A DNA stretch of 64,000 bases from a virus: positions 64,001 to 128,000 of IMG/VR virus record IMGVR_UViG_3300048927_000157; one strand, given 5' to 3'. A model generated the notes under the pieces. That model was given only the letters and a program-made list of their open reading frames with translations. It ran no database searches and had not been told where the DNA came from. Numbering within the stretch: position 1 is the stretch's first letter; each line of letters starts with the position of its first letter. Shown in pieces: positions 15,050 to 22,833 of this stretch. Made by a program: the position numbers and the translations under genes.

Positions 15050-16864
15050 ATGGGTAAAATTTTTAAATCAAAAAAACTAACAACATTCTCAGAGGCACTT
15101 ATTGCCGTTGTAGGATTAGCTATGATTCTGGGAGCAGTCTATTTCTTTGCTCCTGGATTAAGGGTTCAGGATTCAGTAACAAGTGCAGGACTTTCTATTG
15201 ATGGTAACAGTGTAGATAACGTGAAGACTTCTGCAAAGCTGGATCTTCCATCAAGCTCACTATCATCAAAGGTTGAATCTCAACCAAAGATCAGAATTGC
15301 AGGGTATGCCTGGAACGGATGGTCTGGAGTAACGGCTGCTAATGGTGGACCTGAAACTACAAAAGGATCTCTTATGGAGCAGAATAACGTTAACTTATCT
15401 CTAGTAAGACAGGACTGGGTGAAAGAGTTAATGAACATGCAAATGAAATTCGTTGAGGAATTAAATGGTGGAAAAGCTGTTCCTACTTCTGATAAATCAG
15501 CCTTGGGTGTTATTATCATGGGTGACGGAGCTCCTTATTACATCTCTACGATGAACCAAGCTCTAGATGAAAAATTTGGTAAAGGTAAATATCACGTACA
15601 AGTAGTTGGTGCTGTAGGTCTTAGTTATGGTGAGGACAAGTTGATTGGACCACTGAACTGGAAGACTGATCCAAAATCAATGAAAGGAGCTTTGATTTCT
15701 GCTGTACTTGGTGATGGTGACTGGGTAATTGCTGTAAACTATGCCTTTGCAAATGGTCTTAAAGTAAATCCAGATAATACAACTTATGATCCTGAAGCTG
15801 TTAACTTCGTTGCTTCTGAAAATGACGATTATACGAAATCGGCTGAAGAATTAATCAAGTCTCAATCTGCTGGGTGGACAGTTCCTTTGAAAGAAGTGAA
15901 AGATGGTAAATTGACAGGTAAAACCATTAACAAGAAAGTAGACGGATGTGCAACTTGGACTCCTGGAGACAAGATGGTATTTGATAAGTTGTCAGGATTT
16001 ACTGATATCGTTTCTACAAGAGAGTTCAACAACCAGATGCCAACGACTTTGATCGTAGTAAAAGAATTTGCTGACAAGAATCCTAATATCATTTCTGGAA
16101 TCTTAAAGGCTACTTATACAGCTACAAACCAAATGAAGCAGTATGATGAGTGGAGAAAGTTTGCTTCGGAAACTACAGCTAAGACTTTCAACTTGGAAAC
16201 TCCTGAATATTGGTATAACATGTTCAAAGGTCAGACTGGATCTAAGGGAGGTATCTCTTACAACATGGGTGGAACCAGGGTGTTTAATTACCAAGATGCA
16301 ATGCAGTATTATGGTATAACTGATGGAACTAACAGATATAAGGCAGTATATACTCAGGTATCTAACTATCTTACTACTCTAAATCCATTCGATTTCAATG
16401 CAAACGTTAAAAATGTTACTCCATATGAGGAAGCTGTGAACCTTTACTTCTTAAAAAACATCAATGATGTTGAAAGTGGACAGGCTTACAAGGCAGATTA
16501 CTCAAAATCAGCTTCAACTGTAGTAGCTTCTGGAGAATGGAACATTAATTTCGACACTGGTAGCTCAAATATCAAGTCAAGCTCTAATGCAGATGTGGAA
16601 AAAATCTATAACTTGTTAATTCAAGCTGAAGATACTAAGCTAGAAGTGTCAGGGCACACTGATAACACTGGTAATTCAGATGCAAATCAGAAATTATCTG
16701 AGCAAAGAGCCAATTCAGTGGTTGCAGAACTACAAAGAAGAGGAATTCCTGCTAACAGATTCCAATCTGTAACTGGAAAAGGAGACTCTCAACCTATCGG
16801 AGACAATACAACTGCCGAAGGTAAGGCTAAAAACAGAAGAGTGGTAATCACTTTCTTAAAATAA
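15050..16864 (+). CDS. periplasmic substrate-binding protein fused to OmpA peptidoglycan-binding domain
   Basis: 604 aa. A single N-terminal transmembrane helix (residues ~16-36) without a cleavage site anchors it in the inner membrane. Residues ~75-470 resemble type II solute-binding proteins of the NMT1/nitrate-sulfonate class (IRIAGYAWNGWSG start, LGVIIMGDGA, later TTLIVVKEFADKNP). Residues ~485-604 are an OmpA-C domain: INFDTGSSNIK, VSGHTDNTGN, LSEQRANSV and KNRRVVITF, with the Asp and Arg that hold diaminopimelate. The binding protein is therefore tied to both membrane and cell wall. It works with the permease at 17342 and ATPase at 18114. Ligand unknown. Confidence 0.85.
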   Translation: MGKIFKSKKLTTFSEALIAVVGLAMILGAVYFFAPGLRVQDSVTSAGLSIDGNSVDNVKTSAKLDLPSSSLSSKVESQPKIRIAGYAWNGWSGVTAANGGPETTKGSLMEQNNVNLSLVRQDWVKELMNMQMKFVEELNGGKAVPTSDKSALGVIIMGDGAPYYISTMNQALDEKFGKGKYHVQVVGAVGLSYGEDKLIGPLNWKTDPKSMKGALISAVLGDGDWVIAVNYAFANGLKVNPDNTTYDPEAVNFVASENDDYTKSAEELIKSQSAGWTVPLKEVKDGKLTGKTINKKVDGCATWTPGDKMVFDKLSGFTDIVSTREFNNQMPTTLIVVKEFADKNPNIISGILKATYTATNQMKQYDEWRKFASETTAKTFNLETPEYWYNMFKGQTGSKGGISYNMGGTRVFNYQDAMQYYGITDGTNRYKAVYTQVSNYLTTLNPFDFNANVKNVTPYEEAVNLYFLKNINDVESGQAYKADYSKSASTVVASGEWNINFDTGSSNIKSSSNADVEKIYNLLIQAEDTKLEVSGHTDNTGNSDANQKLSEQRANSVVAELQRRGIPANRFQSVTGKGDSQPIGDNTTAEGKAKNRRVVITFLK

Positions 16865-16872
16865 ACAACAAT

Positions 16873-16893
16873 GGGGGTGAAATTCCCCCTTTT
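16873..16893 (+). terminator. intra-operon hairpin (possible attenuator)
   Basis: GGGGG/CCCCC stem (16873-16877, 16885-16889) with loop TGAAATT and TTTT after it. No promoter follows, so it probably lowers but does not stop transcription into the barrel, permease and ATPase genes. Confidence 0.55.
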
Positions 16894-16907
16894 AAATTTA
16901 AATCTAT

Positions 16908-17336
16908 ATGAAAAAACTATTACTTGCAGCTTTTGCAATGGTATCAATGAGTCTTTACTCACAAGAAAAAGGAAATTTCTATGCTTCAACAGGGCTATCT
17001 GTTACAAACTCCAATGATTTCAAGAACTCTTCGTTCTATTCTGTAGAGGGTGGGTATACCAAAGACAACTTCAGCTATGGGGTAGTACTAGGTACAAATG
17101 ACCTTAACTTTAACAAGTTCTGGTATGAAGGTAAAATTGCCTACACACTAAACTTCAACCAGGTTGATCCTTACGTTCTTTTAGGTGTTGGTAGTTACTT
17201 TGACAACTACAACCTATTCTTAGAGTACGGGTTCGGAGTTTCAAAATCATTTGGTCCAGTTGCACCTTACTTGCAGTTCAGCAATTGGAATACCAAAAAT
17301 TACATCACAGCAGGTCTAACTTACAACTTTAAATAA
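16908..17336 (+). CDS. outer-membrane beta-barrel protein with signal peptide
   Basis: 142 aa. Clear signal peptide (MKKLLLAAFAMVSMSLYSQ, cut around residue 19-20), then alternating aromatic/polar beta strands (YASTGLSV, FSYGVVLG, YEGKIAYTL, PYVLLGVGSYF, FLEYGFGVSK, APYLQF, YITAGLTYNFK), ending in Phe-Lys rather than a bare aromatic. The mature ~120 residues suit an 8-strand barrel of the OmpX/OmpW size. It sits between the binding-protein and permease genes, giving the operon a component in each envelope layer. Could alter permeability or block a phage receptor. Confidence 0.75.
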   Translation: MKKLLLAAFAMVSMSLYSQEKGNFYASTGLSVTNSNDFKNSSFYSVEGGYTKDNFSYGVVLGTNDLNFNKFWYEGKIAYTLNFNQVDPYVLLGVGSYFDNYNLFLEYGFGVSKSFGPVAPYLQFSNWNTKNYITAGLTYNFK

Positions 17337-17341
17337 GAAAA

Positions 17342-18112
17342 ATGAAAAAGCTACTAAAACCATTCAATACAGCAACTAAACGACAGGGAACATTGATCTA
17401 CTTAGGTTGGTTTCTCTTAATTTTACTAACATGGACAATATATAGTGCTACTGGAAAGAGCCTGTTTCCTTCAATAGCTAGTGTAGGGAGTGGTTTTGTA
17501 GCTTTACTTCAACAAGGTTTAGTTCCTCATATATTCAGTTCACTATCTCTGTGTTTCTCTTCAATTGTGATATCCATTATCATTTCATCTATTATAGCTT
17601 ACCTTTCACCAATTCCCTTACTGAAACCACTATCGACTTTTATTAGTCAGCTAAGGTTCCTACCACTTACTGGAATTACATTTTATCTAGCTATGATGAT
17701 CGAGAGTGCAAGAACAATGCAGGTGTGGGTCTTGGTGATCTTTATGAGCACCTATTTAACCACTTCCTTACTTGCAATGATTAAAGATATCCCAGAAGAG
17801 GAAATAGACCATGCAAGGACCCTTAAATGCTCCCGTTGGGAAGTTCTTTGGGAAGTTGTTATCAAAGGAAGACTTGATTACTTGTTTGACGTAATTAGAC
17901 AGAACCTGGCAATTGTGTGGATGATGCTTGTAACAGTAGAATCTATCCTAGCAGCCTCTGGAGGACTTGGTTTCCTTATCAAGAACTCAGACAAGTTTAT
18001 GAATCACAGCAAGATCATTGCTCTTCAGTTAGTAATCCTGTTCATAGGTGTTCTATTGAATGCTGGGTTGAACTTCTTAAGAAAACGTTTATTCACCTAC
18101 TCAAACTTTTAA
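17342..18112 (+). CDS. ABC transporter permease, NitT/TauT (SsuC/NrtB) type
   Basis: 256 aa, about six transmembrane helices (first at residues ~20-37). The cytoplasmic EAA loop that contacts the ATPase is recognisable at ~150-190 (EEIDHARTLKCSRWEVLWEV). Length and layout match the permeases that import nitrate, sulfonates, taurine or thiamine precursors. Five bases separate it from the barrel gene and one base from the ATPase gene. With the ATPase and the OmpA-fused binding protein it makes a complete importer. Confidence 0.85.
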   Translation: MKKLLKPFNTATKRQGTLIYLGWFLLILLTWTIYSATGKSLFPSIASVGSGFVALLQQGLVPHIFSSLSLCFSSIVISIIISSIIAYLSPIPLLKPLSTFISQLRFLPLTGITFYLAMMIESARTMQVWVLVIFMSTYLTTSLLAMIKDIPEEEIDHARTLKCSRWEVLWEVVIKGRLDYLFDVIRQNLAIVWMMLVTVESILAASGGLGFLIKNSDKFMNHSKIIALQLVILFIGVLLNAGLNFLRKRLFTYSNF

Positions 18113-18113
18113 A

Positions 18114-18938
18114 ATGGAATATAAATTAGAAAGTACAGTTCTGTATGCTGAGAATGTAAGTGTACAATATGATGGAAGAGATGTTATTAAAGACATCAAC
18201 ATGATTGAGAAAGATGTTGTTCGAGAAGGGACCATCACTGGGCAGATCATAGCCATTGTTGGTAGATCAGGAAGAGGGAAATCTACACTTTTTAAAGTCC
18301 TTACTGGTTTGGTTAAGCCTTGTACAGGTACAATTCTAATCCCTGAGCATGGTGATCCGACTAAGGCAAAGATCGTTGAAGAGGGTGATGTGGGCTTCGT
18401 GAACCAGAAGTACACACTCTTTAGAAACAAGACAGTGAAGGAAGCTTTACTATTTGCCTTAAGAAAGAGTGAACTTTCTAAAGAAGATAAACTGAAAAAG
18501 ATCAATGATTCGGTGGCTGAATGGGGACTTTCAGATCATGTGAATAAGTATCCAAGCCAACTATCTGGAGGTCAGAGACAAAGAGTTGCCATTCTTGAAC
18601 AGATGTTCAGCTCTGAGAATTTCATCATTATGGATGAGCCGTTCAGTGGTCTGGATGTTGGTAATATAGAAAGTGTGAAACATGCTTTCAAAAGAATTGC
18701 CAGTGAGAATGAGTTTAACACAATCATCTTTTCTACCCATGATCTTGAGCTTGCTGTAGAACTGGCTGACAGTATCTACGTTGTGGGGTATCCTACCGTT
18801 GAAGGTCAACTCCAGAACTATGGGACAATCGTAAAACAATACGACTTAAAGCAAATGGGTCTTGCCTGGAACAATGAAATGACAGTAATGCATTATGATT
18901 TGGTTCATAAAATTAAAGATGACCTACTCAATTCTTAA
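18114..18938 (+). CDS. ABC transporter ATP-binding protein
   Basis: 274 aa. Full set of ATPase motifs: Walker A GRSGRGKST (50-58), a Q-loop in FVNQKY, signature LSGGQRQR (150-157), Walker B FIIMDEPFSGLD (170-181) and H-loop STHDLE. All catalytic residues are intact, so it should power the permease at 17342. A ~75-residue C-terminal extension beyond the H-loop may be regulatory. Last gene of the operon; a strong terminator follows 21 nt after its stop. Confidence 0.9.
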   Translation: MEYKLESTVLYAENVSVQYDGRDVIKDINMIEKDVVREGTITGQIIAIVGRSGRGKSTLFKVLTGLVKPCTGTILIPEHGDPTKAKIVEEGDVGFVNQKYTLFRNKTVKEALLFALRKSELSKEDKLKKINDSVAEWGLSDHVNKYPSQLSGGQRQRVAILEQMFSSENFIIMDEPFSGLDVGNIESVKHAFKRIASENEFNTIIFSTHDLELAVELADSIYVVGYPTVEGQLQNYGTIVKQYDLKQMGLAWNNEMTVMHYDLVHKIKDDLLNS

Positions 18939-18940
18939 AC

Positions 18941-18998
18941 TTTAACAAAATTTTAACAGTGAGACTCTTGTGAGTCTCATTTTTTTTGCATACATTTG
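18941..18998 (+). promoter_or_regulatory. promoter of the NAD/ADP-ribose operon (composite module D)
   Basis: -33 TTG at 18968-18970, 20-nt spacer, -7 TACATTTG at 18991-18998. The 18-bp element TTTAACAAAATTTTAACA at 18941-18958 is identical to that before the envelope operon (13119-13136). TTG lies in the terminator loop. ATG at 19003 is only 4 nt past the -7 box, so the transcript is probably leaderless. Confidence 0.8.
18960..18987 (+). terminator. strong terminator of the envelope operon
   Basis: Perfect 8-bp stem TGAGACTC/GAGTCTCA (18960-18967, 18972-18979), loop TTGT, eight T. Its loop carries the -33 TTG of the next promoter. Confidence 0.9.
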
Positions 18999-19002
18999 CA
19001 TC

Positions 19003-19236
19003 ATGGAAATACCAAAGATAGGGTTTACAGAAGTAAACAAAGAATTATTGGTTTTCTTTCATTCCAGGGCAGGTTGGTCAAAACCTAATTTACTTGGAAA
19101 GCTGAAAGAAATAGACGAACGTCAGATTAGATACATCTGCTGGAAGTACAATAAATATTGGCTAGGAATGAATCCTCCTTTAGTTGGCTTCTATTACACA
19201 AACAAAGAACTTTTAAATATAACAAGAAACAAATAA
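19003..19236 (+). CDS. small protein of unknown function, leaderless start
   Basis: 77 aa from the ATG at 19003, chosen because it falls 4 nt after the -7 box; an in-frame ATG at 18970 would lie inside the terminator and promoter. Contains HSRAGWSKPNLLGKLKEID and a Trp/Tyr-rich C-terminal half. No family recognised. First gene of the NAD operon, 4 nt before nadV. Confidence 0.65.
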   Translation: MEIPKIGFTEVNKELLVFFHSRAGWSKPNLLGKLKEIDERQIRYICWKYNKYWLGMNPPLVGFYYTNKELLNITRNK

Positions 19237-19240
19237 AATT

Positions 19241-20947
19241 ATGACAAGACAAACTTATCCACTTAGCTCAATTCTACTTACAGATGCTTACAAACTTTCT
19301 CACCACCAACAGTATCCAGTTGGAACTTCTTTGGTGTTCTCAAACTTTACACCTAGAGGAAATAAATATGCTCCTGCTGCTGTTCAAGCTTTAAATGGAG
19401 TTGTGGTGTTCGGAGTACAATTAGCTGTACAGAAATTAGTTGAGCACTTTGATGAGAACTTTTTCTTTACTGAAGAAAGAGCCAAAATTGTAACAGATTC
19501 AGGAGTTGGTTTTGCAGACACTATGAACAAAGGTTTACTAAACCAATTAAAAGAGTCTGCTATTGCTCCAATTAGAGAGCAGCTAACACGATTCTTCGGG
19601 TCTCCTTATGATACTACTCACTTTGAAGAGTTATGGGATCTAGGATTTCTTCCATTAGAAATTAGAGCCCTTGAAGAAGGAACTCTTTGTCCAATTAAGG
19701 TTCCAATGCTTACAATCCACAATAGTCCAAAGTTTCCTCAGTTCTACTGGCTACCTAACTTCCTGGAATCTATCTTAAGTCAATTCTTATGGAAGCCTAT
19801 GACTTCAGCCACAATTGCACTGGCTTACAAAAAGATCTTAACCAAATGGGCTAAGAAAACCAATCCAGAAGGAATTGAATTTGTTAACTGGCAAGGTCAT
19901 GATTTCTCTATGAGAGGTCTTGATGCTGTTGAAGCTACTATTGCTTCTGGTTTAGGTCATTTAACTTCTTTCTATGGTACTGATTCAATGCCTACTTTAT
20001 TTGGTGCTGCTCATTACTACAATGAACCTGAACTTTTAGCTGGGTCTGTTCCTGCTACTGAACATAGTGTAATGTGTGCTGGTAGTAAAGAGGATGAACT
20101 AGGTACATTTAGAAGACTCTTGAAAACGTATCCTACTGGTATTCTTTCAGTAGTAAGTGATACCTGGGATTTATGGAATGTGTGTACAAACTTATTACCA
20201 ACCTTGAAAGATGAAATCATGGCAAGAGATGGTAAACTTGTAATTCGTCCTGATTCTGGAGACCCAGTTGATATTCTTTGTGGAAATATTCAACCTATTA
20301 ATAACGGTTGGTACACTAAACCAAATGAAAGAGAATATTTATACTATGATGAAATTGGAGAATATTGTTCCTTACATTCTTATTATGAAAGAATTAAAGA
20401 TACTCCTGAATATAACACATCAAAAGGAGTAATTGAATTACTTTGGGATGTATTTGGTGGAACCATTAATGACCAAGGTTATAAAGTCCTTGACCCACAC
20501 ATTGGAGCCATTTATGGTGATTCTATCACAACAGAAAGAGCTGAGGAAATCTGTAAAAGATTAGAAGCTAAAGGCTTTGCTTCAACCAATGTTGTATTTG
20601 GTATTGGTTCTTACACTTATCAGTACAACACTCGTGATACATTTGGATTTGCTATGAAAGCAACTTATGTGGAAAAAGAGCTTGATTTAGGGCAATTTGC
20701 TGGAGGATTCCAAGTAATGGGATTTGAAATATTTAAAGACCCAATTACTGACGATGGACTTAAAAAGTCTGCCAAAGGATTGTTGAAAGTTGTGAGAGAA
20801 AATGGTGGACTAAAATTGCTTGACCAAGTAACTTGGGATGATGTAGATAATCTTGATAACTTACTCACACCTGTATTTTACAATGGAAAATTTTATAAAA
20901 GTACTTCTTTAAGTGTGATTAGAGAAAATGTAAACAAATTAGTATAA
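19241..20947 (+). CDS. nadV: nicotinamide phosphoribosyltransferase (NAMPT)
   Basis: 568 aa. Joins nicotinamide and PRPP to give NMN, the first step of NAD+ salvage. Active-site residues are in place: LTDAYKLSHHQQYP (Asp15/Tyr17), MRGLDAVE (Arg225), FYGTD with Asp248, the residue that selects nicotinamide over nicotinate, PATEHS with the catalytic His275, and VIRPDSGDP with PRPP-contacting Arg336/Asp338. About 75 residues longer than the human enzyme, mainly in the segment after residue 345. The stop overlaps the next start (TAATG). PRPP would come from the synthetase at 22834. No NMN adenylyltransferase is seen in the window. Confidence 0.95.
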   Translation: MTRQTYPLSSILLTDAYKLSHHQQYPVGTSLVFSNFTPRGNKYAPAAVQALNGVVVFGVQLAVQKLVEHFDENFFFTEERAKIVTDSGVGFADTMNKGLLNQLKESAIAPIREQLTRFFGSPYDTTHFEELWDLGFLPLEIRALEEGTLCPIKVPMLTIHNSPKFPQFYWLPNFLESILSQFLWKPMTSATIALAYKKILTKWAKKTNPEGIEFVNWQGHDFSMRGLDAVEATIASGLGHLTSFYGTDSMPTLFGAAHYYNEPELLAGSVPATEHSVMCAGSKEDELGTFRRLLKTYPTGILSVVSDTWDLWNVCTNLLPTLKDEIMARDGKLVIRPDSGDPVDILCGNIQPINNGWYTKPNEREYLYYDEIGEYCSLHSYYERIKDTPEYNTSKGVIELLWDVFGGTINDQGYKVLDPHIGAIYGDSITTERAEEICKRLEAKGFASTNVVFGIGSYTYQYNTRDTFGFAMKATYVEKELDLGQFAGGFQVMGFEIFKDPITDDGLKKSAKGLLKVVRENGGLKLLDQVTWDDVDNLDNLLTPVFYNGKFYKSTSLSVIRENVNKLV

Positions 20948-21420
20948 TGAAAAAATTAGTATCATTAGGAGATAGTCAGGTGTTTAGAGCACCTGAGCTT
21001 ATCTCTACAAAAGACAAAACAAGATTAAGTATTTTCCTGGCTGGAACCATTGATATGGGAAATAGTGATAACTGGCAAGAGAAAGTCATTAAAGAGTTAG
21101 AAAACTTTAATGTTGATATCTACTCTCCAAGAAGAGAAGATTGGGACTCAAGCTGGAAACAAACCTTTGATGATCCTCAATTCTTTCAACAAGTAACCTG
21201 GGAACTAGATGCTATGGAAAAGGCTGATATCATTCTTATGAACTTCCTACCAAACAGTCAAAGTCCAATTACATTACTGGAGCTTGGTCTTAAAGCTGAT
21301 TCAGGAAAACTGATGGTTATTTGCCCAGATGAATTCTGGAGAAGTGGAAACGTCCAGATTGTATGTAATAAGTTCAACATTCCTTTGTTTAAATCTATAG
21401 AGGAAATTGAATTACTTTAA
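20947..21420 (+). CDS. nucleoside 2-deoxyribosyltransferase-like protein
   Basis: 157 aa. IFLAGTIDMG near the N-terminus, SPRREDW, a WELDAMEKADIILMNF helix-strand and the catalytic-Glu segment TLLELGL match the nucleoside deoxyribosyltransferase (NDT/Nuc_deoxyri_tr2) fold. These enzymes move or hydrolyse N-glycosidic bonds of nucleosides or nucleotides. Translational coupling to nadV (TAATG) suggests work on nicotinamide- or ribose-containing nucleotides, or base salvage for DNA synthesis. Family is fairly sure, substrate not. Confidence 0.75.
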   Translation: MKKLVSLGDSQVFRAPELISTKDKTRLSIFLAGTIDMGNSDNWQEKVIKELENFNVDIYSPRREDWDSSWKQTFDDPQFFQQVTWELDAMEKADIILMNFLPNSQSPITLLELGLKADSGKLMVICPDEFWRSGNVQIVCNKFNIPLFKSIEEIELL

Positions 21421-21423
21421 GGT

Positions 21424-21486
21424 ATGGGCTGGATTTTAATTGTAGCTTTCATGCTACTAATATTGTCAAACGATAAAAAGAGATAA
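21424..21486 (+). CDS. possible 20-aa membrane peptide
   Basis: ATG at 21424 three bases after the previous stop; TAA at 21484-21486, one base before the next gene. Residues 2-15 are hydrophobic (GWILIVAFMLLILS) and the end is basic (KKR). It fills the gap exactly, which supports translation, but it is very short. Confidence 0.4.
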   Translation: MGWILIVAFMLLILSNDKKR

Positions 21487-21487
21487 A

Positions 21488-21754
21488 ATGCAAGAGACAG
21501 AAGTAACACTGACAGAAGTTAAAAAATGTTTATTAAAACAAAAACCTTCTGCTATGTTTAAGTATATAAGACAGAATCATGCTTACTACTTTACATTCAT
21601 TGCTATTCCTGATTTATATGATGGAGAAGGTAATGTGGTATTTGGTAAAACTATAGGTTTTAAAATACCTGTGGATGATATGGGGAGTACAGACTTTCTT
21701 CCTGAGATGCCTGGACAATCACTAATTAGATGGATCTATTTATCTGAAAATTAA
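21488..21754 (+). CDS. unknown small protein
   Basis: 88 aa. Contains an aromatic HAYYFTFIAIPDLYDGEG segment and ends WIYLSEN; its stop overlaps the next ATG (TAATG). No family recognised. Confidence 0.65.
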   Translation: MQETEVTLTEVKKCLLKQKPSAMFKYIRQNHAYYFTFIAIPDLYDGEGNVVFGKTIGFKIPVDDMGSTDFLPEMPGQSLIRWIYLSEN

Positions 21755-22086
21755 TGAAAGCAGGTTTAGGTTGGGATGAGTTTGAGAGACCAGATCAAAA
21801 GGAGTTTGAGAAGTTTATGAGAGTTTGTAAACTTCTCAGCCATCCAAATCCTGTGGTTATGCTCAATAGAAAGTATGCAATAGCAAAAAGAACTGATGGA
21901 GGGTTTGGTTTTGTGTTTGCTATGGATGTTACCAATTCTTCAGGAGATAATGAAGAAAGATGGTTTGGAACTGATATGACAATGACAGAGTTTTCTCAGT
22001 TATGTCAAACTGTTTCTGATGAAGAAATTATAGAAGCAATGGCTAATAAAGTCTTAAACGAAGTAAAATTAGGAAAAGGAAGATGA
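21754..22086 (+). CDS. unknown small protein
   Basis: 110 aa, with a DGGFGFVFAMDVT beta segment and a helical C-terminal half (DEEIIEAMANKVLNEV). Overlaps the ADP-ribosylglycohydrolase gene by 4 nt. No family recognised; its fixed place inside the NAD operon is the only clue. Confidence 0.65.
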   Translation: MKAGLGWDEFERPDQKEFEKFMRVCKLLSHPNPVVMLNRKYAIAKRTDGGFGFVFAMDVTNSSGDNEERWFGTDMTMTEFSQLCQTVSDEEIIEAMANKVLNEVKLGKGR

Positions 22087-22832
22087 ATCAAAACAAATTA
22101 TACGGGGCTATCCTGGGAGATTTAGCAGGGCAGCCCTATGAGTTCAAATACAAAGGAGATTTCTCTGAGTTCAACATTCATGATGAAAGATCAACTTTTA
22201 CAGATGACACAATCATGACTCTGGCTACGGCTAGTTTACTTGTGAAAGACGATTATCCTCAGGCAAGAGATTTTGAAAGGGTTTACAAAGAATTTGGTTT
22301 AAAGTATGATGGAGATTACTATGGAAGCTATTTCAAAAAGTGGTTGAGATCAAAAATAGGAACTCTTGGAACTTCTTGGGGAAATGGAGCCTTAATGAGA
22401 ATTTCTCCAATCTATTATGTTCCAGAAAGAGATCATTTGGGTTTAGCTTTAGATAGTGCCTTTACTTCTCACTTTTCTCATGAAGTTTATACTGCTGTTA
22501 AAAGATTAGTTGGGTATTCTCACATAATGGACATGTATGATTCTCCATCTTATAATGATATGGAGGTAGAACCTTTTAAAAAATTTGATGCCACAGCAGC
22601 TACTTCTATTGATTTTGTAGGATTACTAGTAAGAAAGTGTAACAACACTCACGAGGCTATTGAGACGGCTGTAAAGGCTGGTGGTGATACTGATACAAAT
22701 GCCAGTATAGTTGGTGAGCTTTTTGCCAATTACAGAAACGACATTACAGAAGAAGACAAAAGATATGTAGAGTCTAAACTGGACCCATTCCTTTTAGACA
22801 TTTTAAAAAAGTTTAACGAAAAATATAAATAA
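22083..22832 (+). CDS. ADP-ribosylglycohydrolase (DraG/ARH family)
   Basis: 249 aa, all-helical. Metal-binding and catalytic motifs: GAILGDLAGQPYEF (N-terminus), TFTDDT (~38-43), GNGALMRISP (~101-110) and GGDTDTNASIVGEL (~200-213). These bind two Mg2+ and remove ADP-ribose from protein side chains, nucleic acids or ADP-ribosyl compounds. Placed between nadV and prs, it may recover ADP-ribose or undo ADP-ribosylation imposed by host defences. Overlaps the upstream gene by 4 nt and lies 1 nt from prs. Confidence 0.9.
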   Translation: MNQNKLYGAILGDLAGQPYEFKYKGDFSEFNIHDERSTFTDDTIMTLATASLLVKDDYPQARDFERVYKEFGLKYDGDYYGSYFKKWLRSKIGTLGTSWGNGALMRISPIYYVPERDHLGLALDSAFTSHFSHEVYTAVKRLVGYSHIMDMYDSPSYNDMEVEPFKKFDATAATSIDFVGLLVRKCNNTHEAIETAVKAGGDTDTNASIVGELFANYRNDITEEDKRYVESKLDPFLLDILKKFNEKYK

Positions 22833-22833
22833 T

